From NCBI GenBank assembly GCA_005281725.1, contig SSBO01000012.1:16083048-16147047 (forward strand): 64,000 nucleotides of DNA. Reading direction: 5' to 3'. The notes under the pieces are model-generated. The model was given only the letters and a program-made list of their open reading frames with translations, ran no database searches and was not told where the DNA came from. The stretch's first letter is position 1. Every line of letters starts with the position of its first letter. The DNA is from Wuchereria bancrofti (Eukaryota; Nematoda; Chromadorea; Rhabditida; Onchocercidae). Below are positions 1-13,000 of this stretch, piece by piece. The position numbers were made by a program, and so were the translations under genes.

Positions 1-167
1 CAAGTTTATTGAGTTTTGCGTACACATTGATTTTCACTCAGAAAGAATCTTAAGATGGAAAATAGTTTCTCAAAATGTTGAGTTCGAACTATTCCGAGTA
101 ACAAATTTGTTTAAGTATTAAATATATTATGATATTACTATTTCTAAGATTTTAAATGTTTTTTCAG

Positions 168-308
168 ACTTGCGAGAAAGAAAAGAACGGTGCTAACAAG
201 GTCAGTGGCAAGAAAGCTCTCAGTAATCATACCGGACGACATGTCACAATGATGTTTTCGATTTCCAGCGTTCCCATGTTATTGTATTTGTTATTGATAA
301 GCTGCTGA
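168..308 (+). CDS. Terminal exon of a gene starting outside the window; hydrophobic C-terminal tail
   Basis: A good acceptor (TTTTTTCAG, ending at 167) opens a frame of 46 residues ending in TGA at 306-308. The first 25 residues are polar and basic (TCEKEKNGANKVSGKK...). The last 20 are strongly hydrophobic (MLLYLLLISC at the very end) and follow a short Ser/Thr stretch. That layout is typical of a GPI-anchor signal or a C-terminal membrane anchor, so the product is probably a surface or secretory-pathway protein. Only the last exon is in the window, so the family cannot be named. Exon reality rests on the acceptor and the biased composition; the phase with the upstream exon is unknown. Confidence 0.45.
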   Translation, partial: TCEKEKNGANKVSGKKALSNHTGRHVTMMFSISSVPMLLYLLLISC

Positions 309-342
309 TTGTTTACTGCTTACCATGATATCAATATTTGTA

Positions 343-405
<63 letters not shown>

Positions 406-2758
406 TACATATATACTTCTTTCATGGCTTCTTTTCAATCTTTCTTAAAAAAATGTCCTGCTTATTTAAAACAGAAAAAATTTTATCAAGTATACCAAAA
501 TTATATGATTCTACCTTCGGACCGAAATAAAATCATTGTAAAATTTGTATTTTTAAAAGGTCACGCTTAAATACCTTTTCTGACTGATATTTCACAGATG
601 TCTGTAACGATGACGGACATCATTACTAGTTTGGAGAGTAAGAGTCAATTCGGTTAGTAGAATAGGAAAGAGTATGGAAGGTACAGCCTGTTAACGAATT
701 TATCTACAGGTACATTTTCAGGAATAAACTATGACAGATATTATTTACCTATTATACTTCACATTGCTTTATAGGTAATATTGGTTGATTCTTCGATTTT
801 TCTATGTACATCGACAAGTGCAAGCTTAATTATACCACGACAGGTGCAAGGTTAATTATACTAGAATGTATATGAACATCTATATGCATGATTCTGATAT
901 TCTTGCGCTTTCTGACATAATTTTCTGCTGAAGCATGCTACACATTTTTAAATCTCAGACTGCTTCAACCATCAAACTTTAGCTTCGAAGTTAATAAGAT
1001 TAAAATGGAAAGGACAGGGAGAGTTTAATAACTAATGCTAAAAGTGCCACAGATAATACGAGTTAACAAATAATAATGAAAATTTAGAAATTTTTCACAC
1101 CAACAAGGAAAACACAGAAAACACTCTGCGTCTCCTTTCTTCACTCGTTTATCCGACAGAAATATTTTGAGGTAGTAACAAAGAATAGAACTAATAAGAA
1201 AGGTAGAGCAGGGTATAGATAGGAATCAGGCTAAGAACCGGTTGTTTTACGTTAAAGATAACGCAGAGAGTTGTTCCTTCTAGCCATGGTGCAGAAAAGA
1301 CAAGCAAATGCTTCTGAAATTTGTCAGAATATGCACTTTTTATTCTGTTGTTATACCTTTTCCATGGAAAACACATTGCTTGACTGATAATTCTGTTAAC
1401 GACATGATAATTTCTTCAGTTATCAGTACTGACAGTTATACACAATACATTCCCTCTTTGTCAGCCCTGTTTTCACATGTCTCATGCTACCTATAAATCA
1501 TTAGAAATGTGTGCATATGATGTGAAAATGTTAAAACTAAACCATCTTATCGCACTGAAATTGTAATTTTTAGCTGTAATTTTTAATTTTTATCCATTCT
1601 AACTAAACGTTTTCAAGTTTTAGGATTTATCAACTTAATTAATCTTGAGTTTTAAATGACAACAGATTTGAAGTCTTTAAACTTGTGTATCAATGAGAAC
1701 TTTGAACAGTTTCTTATTATTATTGGTTGCAGTGCTTTCATTGCCAGTTTTACTTTTTCAGTCAGAAACTAAAAAATAACTAGGAGAAAAAAAAAGGAAA
1801 ATGCCCTTCAGCCTGAATTATGTGGTCTAATTATCGCAACTTTCACAATGAATAAGAAACTTGGTAGGTCACACGGGTTGGACATAAACAATCGAGAAAG
1901 GAATTTCAGTTTCATCACAAGTATAGCGTTGATTCACTAACATTTTGCGATTGCTATCAAAACTTCTCTTTCTAAACTCCTTCCTTCGATCGATGGCGGG
2001 AGGAAATCGTCCACTACTGTTTTCATTTTTTAAATAAAATTTAAACTTCGCAGAGTGTATTTCTGGTTTTTACTTTCTATTTACTTCTACCATTATTTCT
2101 TCATCTATTTCGACATACTCATTATTGCATGGCATTTATTTATCAAAATTTGGCATAATATTTCGTCTTTTCTGAAATTTCAAGGTCGTCTGAGAACCCA
2201 TGTCTTCAAGTGGGTGGTAAAATTCCTTCGTGCTTATTTCATGTTAAATTATAATTTCTCCAATAAACTAAATTTTGGGATAGCTCGTGTGCAACATTTT
2301 CCACCAGACACAGATTCCAACTTTTCCTCAGTCCCATGAATCAAATCTATTAATGAGAAAATGTGAACCTACCCACACTTTAGTGATTGCAGGTTTTCAA
2401 ATGCCAGTTAATAAATGTGTAGCAGTTAATTAAAATGATGGACAAGAAAATTCACGGCATACCAATTAAAGAATATTTCACAAATCTAGTGTCTAAGAAA
2501 GTCGAAGTTGAACCAAATAATCCAGCATTCCGATGCTTCAATAATAAATTTCATGTTTATGTTCGTTTTTACATGAATTTTCGATTTCATTCTTGCTACA
2601 GATTTTCATTTTTTTTAAAAGTAGCATGAACTATACAGAAAATTACAACTTTTATCATCCGTTTCACTTATCACTGTAACAAACACATTAGGAAGTGTTT
2701 TACTTGTATAACAGAAATGAAGATTTCAGTCTAGTTAGAAGAAAATGAAACAGGGGAA
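309..2758. other. Non-coding stretch, no supported gene
   Basis: AT-rich sequence with a (TA)n run at its start. Short open frames occur on both strands but none has coding-like composition or paired splice sites. It probably holds the 3' UTR of the gene ending at 308 and intergenic DNA. Confidence 0.5.
345..400. repeat. (TA)n microsatellite
   Basis: About 28 uninterrupted TA units directly after the first gene's terminal exon. The short open frame through it (309-530) is a by-product of the repeat. Confidence 0.95.
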
Positions 2759-2836
2759 GGAATGAGACTAAGTTTCTTTATTTAGTCTCATTATAAAGAA
2801 ACTAAATAACCAAATAAAGAAATTTAGTCTCATTCC
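2759..2836. repeat. Inverted repeat, 25-bp arms
   Basis: Arms 2759-2783 and 2812-2836 are reverse complements with one mismatch, separated by a 28-bp loop that itself carries partial copies of the arm (AGTCTCATTATAAAGAAACT). This would form a stable hairpin. It could be a small foldback element. It lies about 220 bp upstream of the small membrane-protein gene at 3059. Confidence 0.7.
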
Positions 2837-3058
2837 TTTTCTTCGAATTTATTTTTTCAAAATTACATTCCTTATTTTAAAAATTTTTTCAATCAAACAA
2901 TCGAAATCATCTCAAATGTCTAATGATCACCTTATAGCCTGTTGCAAAATTCATGTTTATGCTCAGCATGAATTGTTGGATGATCATACTTGGCATTTTG
3001 TTTCCATGGAGCATAATGATCGTTTGGATAGCAATATTGTATTTTTTGTTAACAATTT

Positions 3059-3999
3059 ATGCTCTCCGACAAAAACAAGCTACCTGTCTATGGCCAGCTA
3101 TCATACATTCGGTAATTTGAAATCACATAGTTTTCTTTAAAATTCAAACGAAATCTGTTTATGGTTTGTTTTAGAAGTAAATCAAGTCCCGATTCCTTGA
3201 AATATTTGCGCTTTATTTACGGAAAAACGGTAAGTTCGAAAGAGAAGATAAATAGAAAATGATTTCCTTTTTAGGCTTTAGCAATATTAATTTGGTTATC
3301 TGGAACAGTTGTTCTGTTTACAACAGCGTTATTTAGCACGCAGACATTTCTGGATACATTTGGACAAGGTATACTTTTGCATATTCTGTAAAAGACAATC
3401 AGAAATGTATAGAAAACGAAGTGCTACTAAATCTACATTGGTTCTATTTTTTATTTCTTTTTCTGACAATAAATAGATTATACTACCGTATTATTATGGA
3501 AATGGACCTTTTGACATTTCCAAGTTTTTAGTTTCACTTAATCTTATTCGTTTCTGCTCCCAATCAAACACGAATTTTTCGGTAATCTTCTGTCCTTATT
3601 GCTATTAAAAGAAAAAAGACTCATCGAAAAAATAGTCTTTCAGAATCTTTTAATCCTACTAAACTTCAAACATTTTGAAGAGGGCTTAAATAATTACAGT
3701 TCACAACCATTAATCAATATTTTGCAAATAAAACATTAAGCAAAATTTAAATGTCATCACAGCTTAACTTTTCACACCAGTGAGAGGCACTTTCAGGCCA
3801 TCAGCAACAATTCATTATAAGATTTTTGATAGTCTTAATGATCAAAACTGCAATAATACTTGTTGGTCTTTATTTCATTTACCAACTTTTCGTATTCAAT
3901 CAGTGCCGTAAATATTTCGACCATGTACGGAATGCCGATTTGCCACAAGCTCCTCAGGAAGAAGCAATGGAGTTGGAAGTGATCCAAGATAAATCGTAA
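3059..3999 (+). CDS. Small protein with two predicted membrane helices, four exons (unrecognised family)
   Basis: Exons 3059-3111, 3175-3229, 3275-3368 and 3833-3999 join in phase into one frame of about 122 residues. The ATG at 3059 is the first Met after an in-frame TAA. Residues 1-36 are polar and basic (MLSDKNKLPVYGQLSYIRSK...). Two hydrophobic segments follow: one around residues 37-56 (ALAILIWLSGTVVLFTTALF) and one around 70-88 (MIKTAIILVGLYFIYQLFVF). The tail is acidic (QEEAMELE) and ends in TAA. All introns are GT-AG (GTAATT, GTAAGT, GTATAC donors). Basic N-terminus, helical hairpin and acidic tail fit a small endomembrane or mitochondrial inner-membrane protein, but I do not recognise the family. 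The third intron (464 bp) is the only long one. An extra upstream exon cannot be excluded. Confidence 0.6.
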
Positions 4000-5359
4000 T
4001 GTGGCGTAAAAAGAATTATCGATTGCCCTTGTTAATGTGTGAAGTCCAGAACAGAAACATTGGGAAGGCTAATAAACGAGGTCCGACTATATGGCATTCT
4101 GCATTGTGATCTTTAATTTATCAGAGCTGATCTATTTTTCTTTTTGAATAATCTCATTCGGGATGCTTCCGAAAACAAGAAATTCATTTATCTTTTCTCA
4201 AGACAGACTACTCCTTACATTGTATTTATGAACTTAGGAGCCACAACATTTCAAACATAGCCGTAGACAGAAGGACGAAATTGTAATCCCATCGACGCGA
4301 CTTGCACTTCATGGAGAGATGATAGTGACTTCAACGAACGGTCTGGGAACAACAAAAATCAAAGGAAACAGCTGTCACTTTTGTTCTCTACTTTTTCCTA
4401 CCGATAATTCTGGTACAGTGGACTTGAATTTTTTAGATCCTAATTCTATGGAATATCTCTATTTCTACTGAATAAGATCCTCTGACTAAAAAGCAACTAT
4501 TTCAGACCATCAGCTCCTATCTTAAAGATTTCAATTTCTTTGGATGTTGATCTTGGGTGAATTTGGATTTCCGAATTGTTGATTTCTTCAAAATCTATAA
4601 TTTTGATAATGACAAAAGTTTATACTTTGCACAACTTCCTAAGACATTTCAGTCAGAAAAAATGTCGGCTTTCAGCATCCCTGCTCCAAGACAAAAATAC
4701 TTCCAGAATAAGGAATTTTAAGCGCCTAATTCACCTTTTTCAAATTTTCTAAAAAGAAAGCAAAGCAGAATTAAAACAGAGCTTGTTCTTTCTAATTCTC
4801 ATCAGATTTTAATAATTAATATACGTGATCTACTGGAAGAGAGTATAAATATCAGGACATTCAACAGCACTGCACTCTCCGGATGTCTTTCAAAAATGAG
4901 TTAAAATTTAATTAAATTTATTCCAAATCTTTAGTGCTGAAATATAGAAATAAGTTTTGCAATGAAAAAAAAATCATTGCATGATTATAATCATTGCATG
5001 AAACAAGCTAAAACTTGCACTTTGTAAACATTCTTCGTGCCATAAAAGAATTGTAACGCAATATCGATGAGTAAAAGTGTTCACATCTGAACTGACATTC
5101 CGGCACAAATCGATAAATACGCGACCCGTCTTGAACAACATCTAGAATGAGTTTATTATCCAAATTTCAAGAGCCATTTAAATATGCTGTTATACAAAAG
5201 TAGTAAAGAATAAGCAACTGGAGTTGGATATCAGTCACTCCTATATAGCCAAAGCATAATTTGGACATGAAAATGCATCATCATTTTATATTAACAGGCA
5301 ATTATTACCAAACCCTTTCGATTTTCTCTAGAAACTGATTTGAAACATCTGACAGATGA
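4000..5359. other. Intergenic, no supported gene
   Basis: Convergent intergenic space between the small membrane-protein gene (+) and CMTR2 (-). It must hold both 3' UTRs; AATAAA/TTTATT-like signals are frequent but not diagnostic in this composition. I see no coding exon. Confidence 0.5.
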
Positions 5360-8300
5360 CTAACCTAACAACCTCGCTCTGATGACCGATAAATAACGAA
5401 GAAGCTGTGCGCATCTATCAACATCCTTCCGCTAAAGATTGAATATTATTTTAAGAAAACATCACTTTTGAACATGTAACATTAATCGGAAAGTCGATTT
5501 TGTCTCTCAGCCACACTAATCATTTTTTACAAAGCAATATGAATTTACCTATTTCAAAGAAAATCAAGGACCTGTCTACATGTTGAATAAAGAAGGCTTA
5601 CTGGGCTACAGCATATTAGCTGATTAGATGGCAATTGAGAATTCTCATCAGGACACAACAACACAACACTTTCATAACACAAACAGCAGAATGCCATAAA
5701 TGAGACGGTGAAGCGAGTCAGCATTAAAGACGAAGAAGGAATTTTTATTTGCACCTTTAAGTCCTGTAAAATAACAGTTACTTTCCTTCTAATCCATCAC
5801 CTTTACTACGGGCATAAAAGTTGTATCTCCTTTTAACAATTCCTCTACTTTTTTACAGCAGCATCTTCAATTTCAAAACTTGACTTTCTCCAATTGAAGA
5901 ATTTGATTTTTAACTATTTCGTGTCATGACCAACAACAAAAAGCTAGCTAGATATACAAATTATCTATCCACCCACTTCTGTATTGAAAAATCAATTCAC
6001 AACAAGTAGCGTGACCTGATAATTCGATGCATGAAAAAACATTTCTTCAAGGATTGATATCCAATCAAACTGAGATCTGAGTATGGAAGAACTGATTTCA
6101 AGGTGTGAGTTGCGCTGTAGCAACATTTCCTGTCTTTCAAGACTCAGATTAACTGCAGAGGAAGAAACAATAGAACAGATATCTAGGATTTCCTGGAAAT
6201 CAATTTCGATTTTTTGAAAATAAAAAAAGTATATAGCTCAGATACTGATTTAAGCAAACAGAAGATCAAGAAAAAGCATACATATCGATTAGAAATGAAT
6301 TAAAACATTTTCCTTTTTTACTTAAGATCGTCTACTCAATACTACTTCCTTTAACTTCTACCATATTTTCAATCAAAGCAGAAAAATTCGAGCAGTCAGA
6401 AATCAAAGAGATTAAACTTTACCAGAGAAGCGCATTTCAACAATGCCAAAATCTTCGGTTCTAAGAAAAGTGTATGTTTTATGTTCGTTTCTGGTGCCGC
6501 ATCACCCATTTCCAGGATCTCTTCTAAATTGCGCTTGTTAACGCAAAAATCACCAACCCACTGACATGAGTCGCACATCCAACAAAGCGATATGTCAAAT
6601 TTCTGCTCTGCTGCAACATTATTTCCGTTCATGAAGTCGCAAACCATCTGAAAAACCTCATTTTCAGAAGCCATACATTTTAGAAACAAAAACAATTCCG
6701 GATTTAAGTACCTGAGATCGTCTACTTAAACAATGATAGTCCAAAATAATTTGAAAATCATGTTACTGCCTTTAACTTACCATATTTTCAATCAAAATAT
6801 GCGCCTCTTCAATGGTGATGTTTCGTAGTCCTTCGATGAAACCACCAAGCTTTGAAAACCTCCATGGATTGGGTCTGAAGCATATAAATGATTTGAAAAA
6901 GCTTTCAAATTTATAATAAAACTTTTAGACTGACTAAAACGTGGGAAGTATGCTAAGTATTTTGATGGTAATCACAGCGACAAATCACCTTTTAAGGAGA
7001 GTAAAAGAAGATGAAAAAAGTTCGGCAGCAAACTTTTCAAAATTTGATATAGTCATCATCTGCTGATAGATTCCTGCTGCTTGAATTTTCTTCTGTTCAA
7101 TGAATTTTTTCAAATCATTCTGAAACAGGTTAAACAAAAACAAAAACAAAATAACAATAGGATGAAAAAAAACAAAGGATGAAAGGATATGGAAAAAATA
7201 AAGTGTTATTTCAGAAAAAAAACACTGAAAAAATACCTCAATTTTACCAAAAGTTGCGATGTTGAACCAAATCATTTGCATCTGATGCTTTACAAAAAAC
7301 TTCGAACATTCCAACAAAATCTGAAAATAAAAAGGCTAATAAATGGACATTTTTAGAATTTTGGTAAGAAACAATTCCTACAACACCAGAACCTTTCGGC
7401 AAGATGTAAATAGTTCTATTCCTCCTTTATGTTGTTCGCATGGTGTGTAACTTGCGCACAGCAGGTAAACCTAAAATAAACAACATCGTTCATCACAATA
7501 AACTGCATTTCTGCTTAATAAAACTTTCTGAAAGTTTAAAAAGAGAAAGTTATAAAGAGAAAGAAATCAAAAATTCAATAATCAAAACTTGATATTAACC
7601 TCAGAATTTCCTGGTTTACTGCAGGAAGGTTTTATGACATGTACTTCATGGAAGCACATGAGCAAACGATTCAACAATGTTACGGTATCGTTAAGAAATG
7701 CAGTATACATTTTTACAATAAATGTGCCATTTGTTTGGAGTAGTGATAACGATATATCAATCTCTTTCTGTAGCAATGGGAAGATGATGCGTTCTTGCTC
7801 TGCCGGATTGTCCTGAAAAAATGATTATCGGAAGTTTTCAAGAAAAACAGTTAAAAATTCAGAATTTCAAAAAATGCAGATAATGATGCAGACTTTCAAC
7901 TTTTCAACAGAATACAAATTTAATAATATATATATAAGAATCCTATGCAACTTGCTCAAGAAATTTTGGATAAAAAATAGTTGTAAAAAAAAGGTTCTAA
8001 AAGAATGACAAAACAGTGCTACAATTCCTCCTCATGTTTGCAACATTTCTAAAATAATTTCAATATTTCAATAAAAAGTAAGCAAGCTCACCTGGCAGTA
8101 TACGCTTCCATCTGCAGTTATTAAAGAGAATTTGCCAACTTTTTTAGCAATACCACTGATGTATTCACTGGTCCATTTCAGTACATCACCACTGTTGTCA
8201 GGACCAAACAACCAGTTTGAAGATGTACTTGTGATCAACTCATCATCCAAGAACATGTCAAACGGTGAATTCCATTCATAATGTGGGTTCAAACTTAAAT

Positions 8301-9423
8301 TTTCAACTTCACATTTTCGCTATGTTCTATATTTTCCTCAGCAATTTCAGTCATAAACCAATTTTCTGGACTTTCATTCTCAACTTACTATCATTCTCTC
8401 CCCCGTTTTGCATTTTCTATCTACTCTTCCTCTCTTCTTCATATTCTTTTTCATTCCTAAAAAATTTACTACAAATTCTGGTATGGAGCAAACGTATTGA
8501 AGCCTAGGAAACTTTTCACTGTTATTCATACATACCCGCTCTGCTTTTAAGGAAGCAGCTTTAACTTATAAGTAAACGCTTAAAATTAATTATAAATTAA
8601 GACTCAAAGCAAAAAAAAGCATGCCTGTTTGCGTACCACTGCCAAGAACGCTTATTTTTCTGTAATATTAAATAAACGTTTAGAGCAGAGATGAAGGCAC
8701 CAGGTGATTCGCATAAATGAAAACTTCTGAAATGTAATCATGTTACCACTTTGAAAATGTGATAGTTGCAAACTGCTTAAAATCAGCACCAATCATTTTC
8801 GCAACCATCTTTCTTACTTTAACGATCCGGTCAAATTTTTAATACCTTGTTTCTCGAAAAAAAGATATTATACCTAATAATATGTTTCGCATCACTGCAG
8901 GGGAAGCAAAGATGAGAGAAGCGTACTAAGATTTCGTAAAATTTGAAGAAAGCTTGTGTACTGTATTCCGTACTATAGGCACTCTTTGCATGTTTACGGA
9001 TAAAGGAACGTAGTGGATGCGTAAATGAAGTATGTCTCCGCCAATCGTCTATATGATCACTCGGGATCGTTTCCTAAAAATATCATAAGTAACGATAACC
9101 TCGTCTTTTCCAAAACAAAAAATTTCAAAATTTAACACAAGACCAAGACCCGAAATATTCAGAATTCTTGCGGGAAAAATGAAAATTTTTAACGGATACT
9201 CGAAGAGGCCTGATATCTTAAAGCCATATCATGCTGTGTAAGAGAATCATACCCTCAGTTCATTTAAACAGTAGGACAGATCCCACAACTGAGACATCAG
9301 TTCCTCATTTGTCTCAGTATTAGATGATTCATCGGTAGGCAGAGGTTTCAACCTCATATGCTTGGAGAACAGTGAAGCCACCACCTGCCCATAAATCGAT
9401 TTCAGCTGTTCTATTTCAGCCAT
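5360..9423 (-). CDS. CMTR2: Cap-specific mRNA 2'-O-methyltransferase 2 (CMTR2, FtsJ-like), 13 exons
   Basis: CMTR2 methylates the ribose 2'-OH of the second transcribed nucleotide of capped mRNA (cap2). Exons: 9423-9253, 9073-8874, 8726-8625, 8293-8092, 7812-7600, 7470-7393, 7320-7237, 7119-6989, 6874-6781, 6647-6423, 6192-6016, 5763-5602, 5431-5360. All phases agree, giving about 636 residues (human about 770). Family signatures appear in order: DDWRRHTSFTHPL, HLCESPGAF (SAM-binding loop), ANSLNPHYEW, WLFGPDNSGD, SLITADGS (catalytic Asp), TFIVKMYTAF (catalytic Lys) and SKPGNSEVY (catalytic Glu). The C-terminal half (exons 7-13) fits the second, catalytically inactive Rossmann domain of CMTR2. 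Intron 3 has a GC donor (CAG/GCATGC). The gene lies 617 bp downstream of the valyl-tRNA synthetase stop on the same strand, so co-transcription is possible. An acceptor-like AACTCAG about 16 nt before the ATG could take a spliced leader. Assignment is strong; the last two exons are the least certain. Confidence 0.87.
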
Positions 9424-10039
9424 ACGGAGCGTGCTGCTGAGTTACTTTAAAATTTCTTATGTATTTCATAACATCCATCTAAATCCTCATTCATGCATTA
9501 ACAGCTCTTGAATCAGAATAAAAGCAGCTAATGTACACTTGTGCAAGAAATGGAGAACAAAATTGCGTAATTACATCCTAAAAATATTTAAGTAAACTTG
9601 CATTAAAAAGAAAAACTTTTATCTCAGACTGTATTTCTAAAAAGTACTTGACAAAACCTGTAACTTTAAGCCAAACAATCATGACCTCTTCTCCCAAACT
9701 CATGTCAACATTCTTGATTTCCTTCCATCTCACTTAACCTACTAAAAACTACCAGAAGTCAACATGTAATCACTAATTTCTTCTCTGATGTAACGTCAGG
9801 AAAATATTACACCTGACTGGCTACATAAAAAGTTGCAAAATTGAACAAAAATATTTCTTTATCAAACAAAAATATTTTCAGGAGTCAACAATACAACGTG
9901 AAATGTAAGCAGTGAGATAAAATCAGGTGAATATTCTTATGAAATTGGTGAAAAATAACTTATAAGAAATAACTGAGAATAAACAGCATTAAAATTAAAC
10001 TGCTACAAAAAAAAAAAAGAAAAATACGCTGAGAATAAT

Positions 10040-13000
10040 TCATGCCAAAGAGTTTTCGAGGGCGATTATAGCTTCCTTAAGATGCTTTGATTCTGCCAAC
10101 AGCAACGCTCTCTGTAAACAAAAAAAAAAAAAAAAAAATGAAAAAACCATTGTGAAATTTTTATTTTTAAAGTAGGATTTGATGGTTTGAAACTTTAGAA
10201 ATCTTTTTCGTCTGCCCTGGAGGTTTCCACCTTATTTCATTTTTGGGAACAAAATGAAAAAACTTCTAACCAAAAAATAGGGATAAACGGATAACTTGAA
10301 ATGGAAATTCTAATTAGAAGTTGAAAGAACCCATTAAATAGCTTGAACGGTTTCCTCAAACATTCATAATTTGAAGTAAACAAGATACTTCACCTTCTCT
10401 GCATTATTATTACGTATCCCAAGAGGCACTTTGTTGTAACTTGGACTAGATACTGTTTCTTCTAATTTCTGTAATTGAGCTATCACTTTCTCCTCCTTGT
10501 CCGTCAGTCTCGCAATTTCCTTAGGAACGTTAATTATACCCTAAAATGGCGCAGCAATCATCACATCGGCTTGAACAGCAAATATGAACTTATGTGCGAT
10601 ACATTGCGATAAGACATTAGATGAAGATCAGTTTTTCAAAGTAAAGAAATCAAAACCTCAAGAGGAAGTGAAATCATGCAAGTTGCCGAAACAACAAGCT
10701 GCACAGAGTCCGATGGCAATTGCTCTACTTTATCCGCAGTCAGTAGGGAAACCTGAAAAGAGGCAGAATAACGGATGTAAAAACGCAGCCTTAACGTCTA
10801 ATTCAATTTTTAGATGTTTTTCCAGGACTAAAATGTAGATGCAATTTGATCATATCTATTAAATGCGATGAAAAATCGGCAAAAAGGTACGCAAAAGGAT
10901 AAAGAGAAAAAAGCAAGCCTTGGACGAGGAAGTTAAAGTAGTTATTAAGGGTACAAGATCTTCCATTTCTATTACTTCTGAGCTGTTTTCAAAAGCGACG
11001 TAAACTGAAATAGTTAATTTGGCAAACCAGTGACCTGTTAAGGCTATGTATAAGTATAAGATTAATTCAAAGAAATATTACTGATCACAAATAATATTTG
11101 GCACTAAACATTAAATACATCTAAACATAAATATCTGACTGGGACTATCTAGATGTAACTCACGTTCAGTTTTAACTTTAGCTGTTAGTCCATAATCGGA
11201 ACGAAGAGAACGAACAGCTCTCACAATGTGCATTGCATGTGCCACCTGATTTTCCAGTGTTTCATCTCGAAATGCATACTGCAAAGGAATTATTTTGTGA
11301 AAAGCTATTTGCTTTATTTAAAAATAGCTCAAATGTAGAGAATATCACTAAAACACAAACCTGCTCTGCTTCTGGATATGCGACAACACAGATGCTTTCT
11401 GATTCCTCTTTTGATATACGTGACGGTAATCGCTGCCAAAGCTCTTCAGTAATAAAGGGCATGAATGGTGATAACAGTCGCAATCCTGTTTCAACACATT
11501 CAAAGAGTACCTTCCGTACAATTTCTGCACCATTAGGATTTCCTACATATTAGTGGTATTTTAATAAACGAACTGAATTACAAAACAGCAACCCGACAGC
11601 ACATAAACGATTTTAAAGAAAAACAGTAAGGAAAAGAAAGACATGGCATATTTTTAAAAACATATTTTAAAAGTCAAATTTCGTGAAGAACATACTGAAA
11701 GAACTGACCACTTCCAGCAAGTACTGGTTTGCACCCTTCAATATATATATCACAAAATTCATACAACCAAAAATTATATAATGCAGTCGTAACGCGATTA
11801 AATTGATAGTTACACATCCCACTATTGCATGATTCAACAGCATAAGACAGTCGTGACAAAATCCAACGATCCAGAGTACTACATTCTCCTGGCAACTGAA
11901 AGGAAGAAAAATTTCTTTCTCATCATACAACTCAAAACAAAGCTTAACATCTTTAGAACCTTCTAGATCTATATTTTAATCGAGAATTAAGATTGTGAGC
12001 TCCAATTTAACACGGTATTCCTACGTGCTAAAATCCATGACGTCAGAAAAAACTAACAACAAATTTTTCCGTAGGTGCGAAATTGTTGCGTAACTGCATC
12101 AGTGTGAACCTTGATGCTTGCCAGATTTTATTGCAGAAGAACCTATATCCCTGAATTCGAAGCACATCAAGATTGATATCCCGGCACTGACTAGTATAAT
12201 TCATCAATGCAAACCTTAATGCATCAGTGCCACACTCTGGAATACCATTCGGATAATCGTGTGCTTGCCCTTCTTTAGCTCTTTTTAATTCTCTGCAATG
12301 GCAATAAAGTAAATAGTAAAACAAGATAAAACTCATAAAAGATTCAGTAGCAATGAAAAAAAAAACAAATGCAAATGGCTGTTATTTCTTTAAATTGAAC
12401 ACAGCTCTCTATTGTTATAACAGAGTCAAGTTATATAAGGCTCTTTCTAAAACATACTGAAGCAAGAAAAAATCCGAAAAAGTTCAATACGGCAAAAGGA
12501 GCATACACTATTATGTTATAAAAATCATAAAGGGTTCCCAATGGATAAAGCATTTTCTAAGATTGGTCACAATTCACCTTTACTAAAATGCTTACTTCGG
12601 GTCAAGGTTTCCAGATTCCAGTATTTTGCTGAGCTGCGTCAATGATGCACCATGTATCACATTCAACGGATCGATTACATTACCTAACGATTTGCTCATT
12701 TTACGTCCATGAGCATCTCGAATTATGGCATGCAAATAAACCTAAGGAAGAAAAACGAAAGGTTTAATGTTGTAAAATGGATTCATTACTGAAATATTTT
12801 AAGCAGACTTAAAAAATTATTTTTGTTTTCTTTTCGTCTCGAAAGAATTTTTAGTAACTCTCCAAATTTTATACAAATCAGCACTTTTAGCAAGGCATAT
12901 GAAAATTTTGAACGACCACATTTCGAAAGAAAACCTAGCATCTAGAACGCATACTCTTTATTGTCACAGTGTTTCTTCTCTAACAAACAAAGTTAATAAA

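Noticed and set aside
2916..3140. 74-codon plus-strand open frame as the start of the small membrane protein
   Set aside because: Only the frame from ATG 3059 continues in phase through the downstream exons; the 2916 frame and the alternative ATG at 2968 run into stops after splicing.
10584..10838. 84-codon plus-strand open frame
   Set aside because: Antisense to a 3' exon of the valyl-tRNA synthetase copy; no splice or family support.
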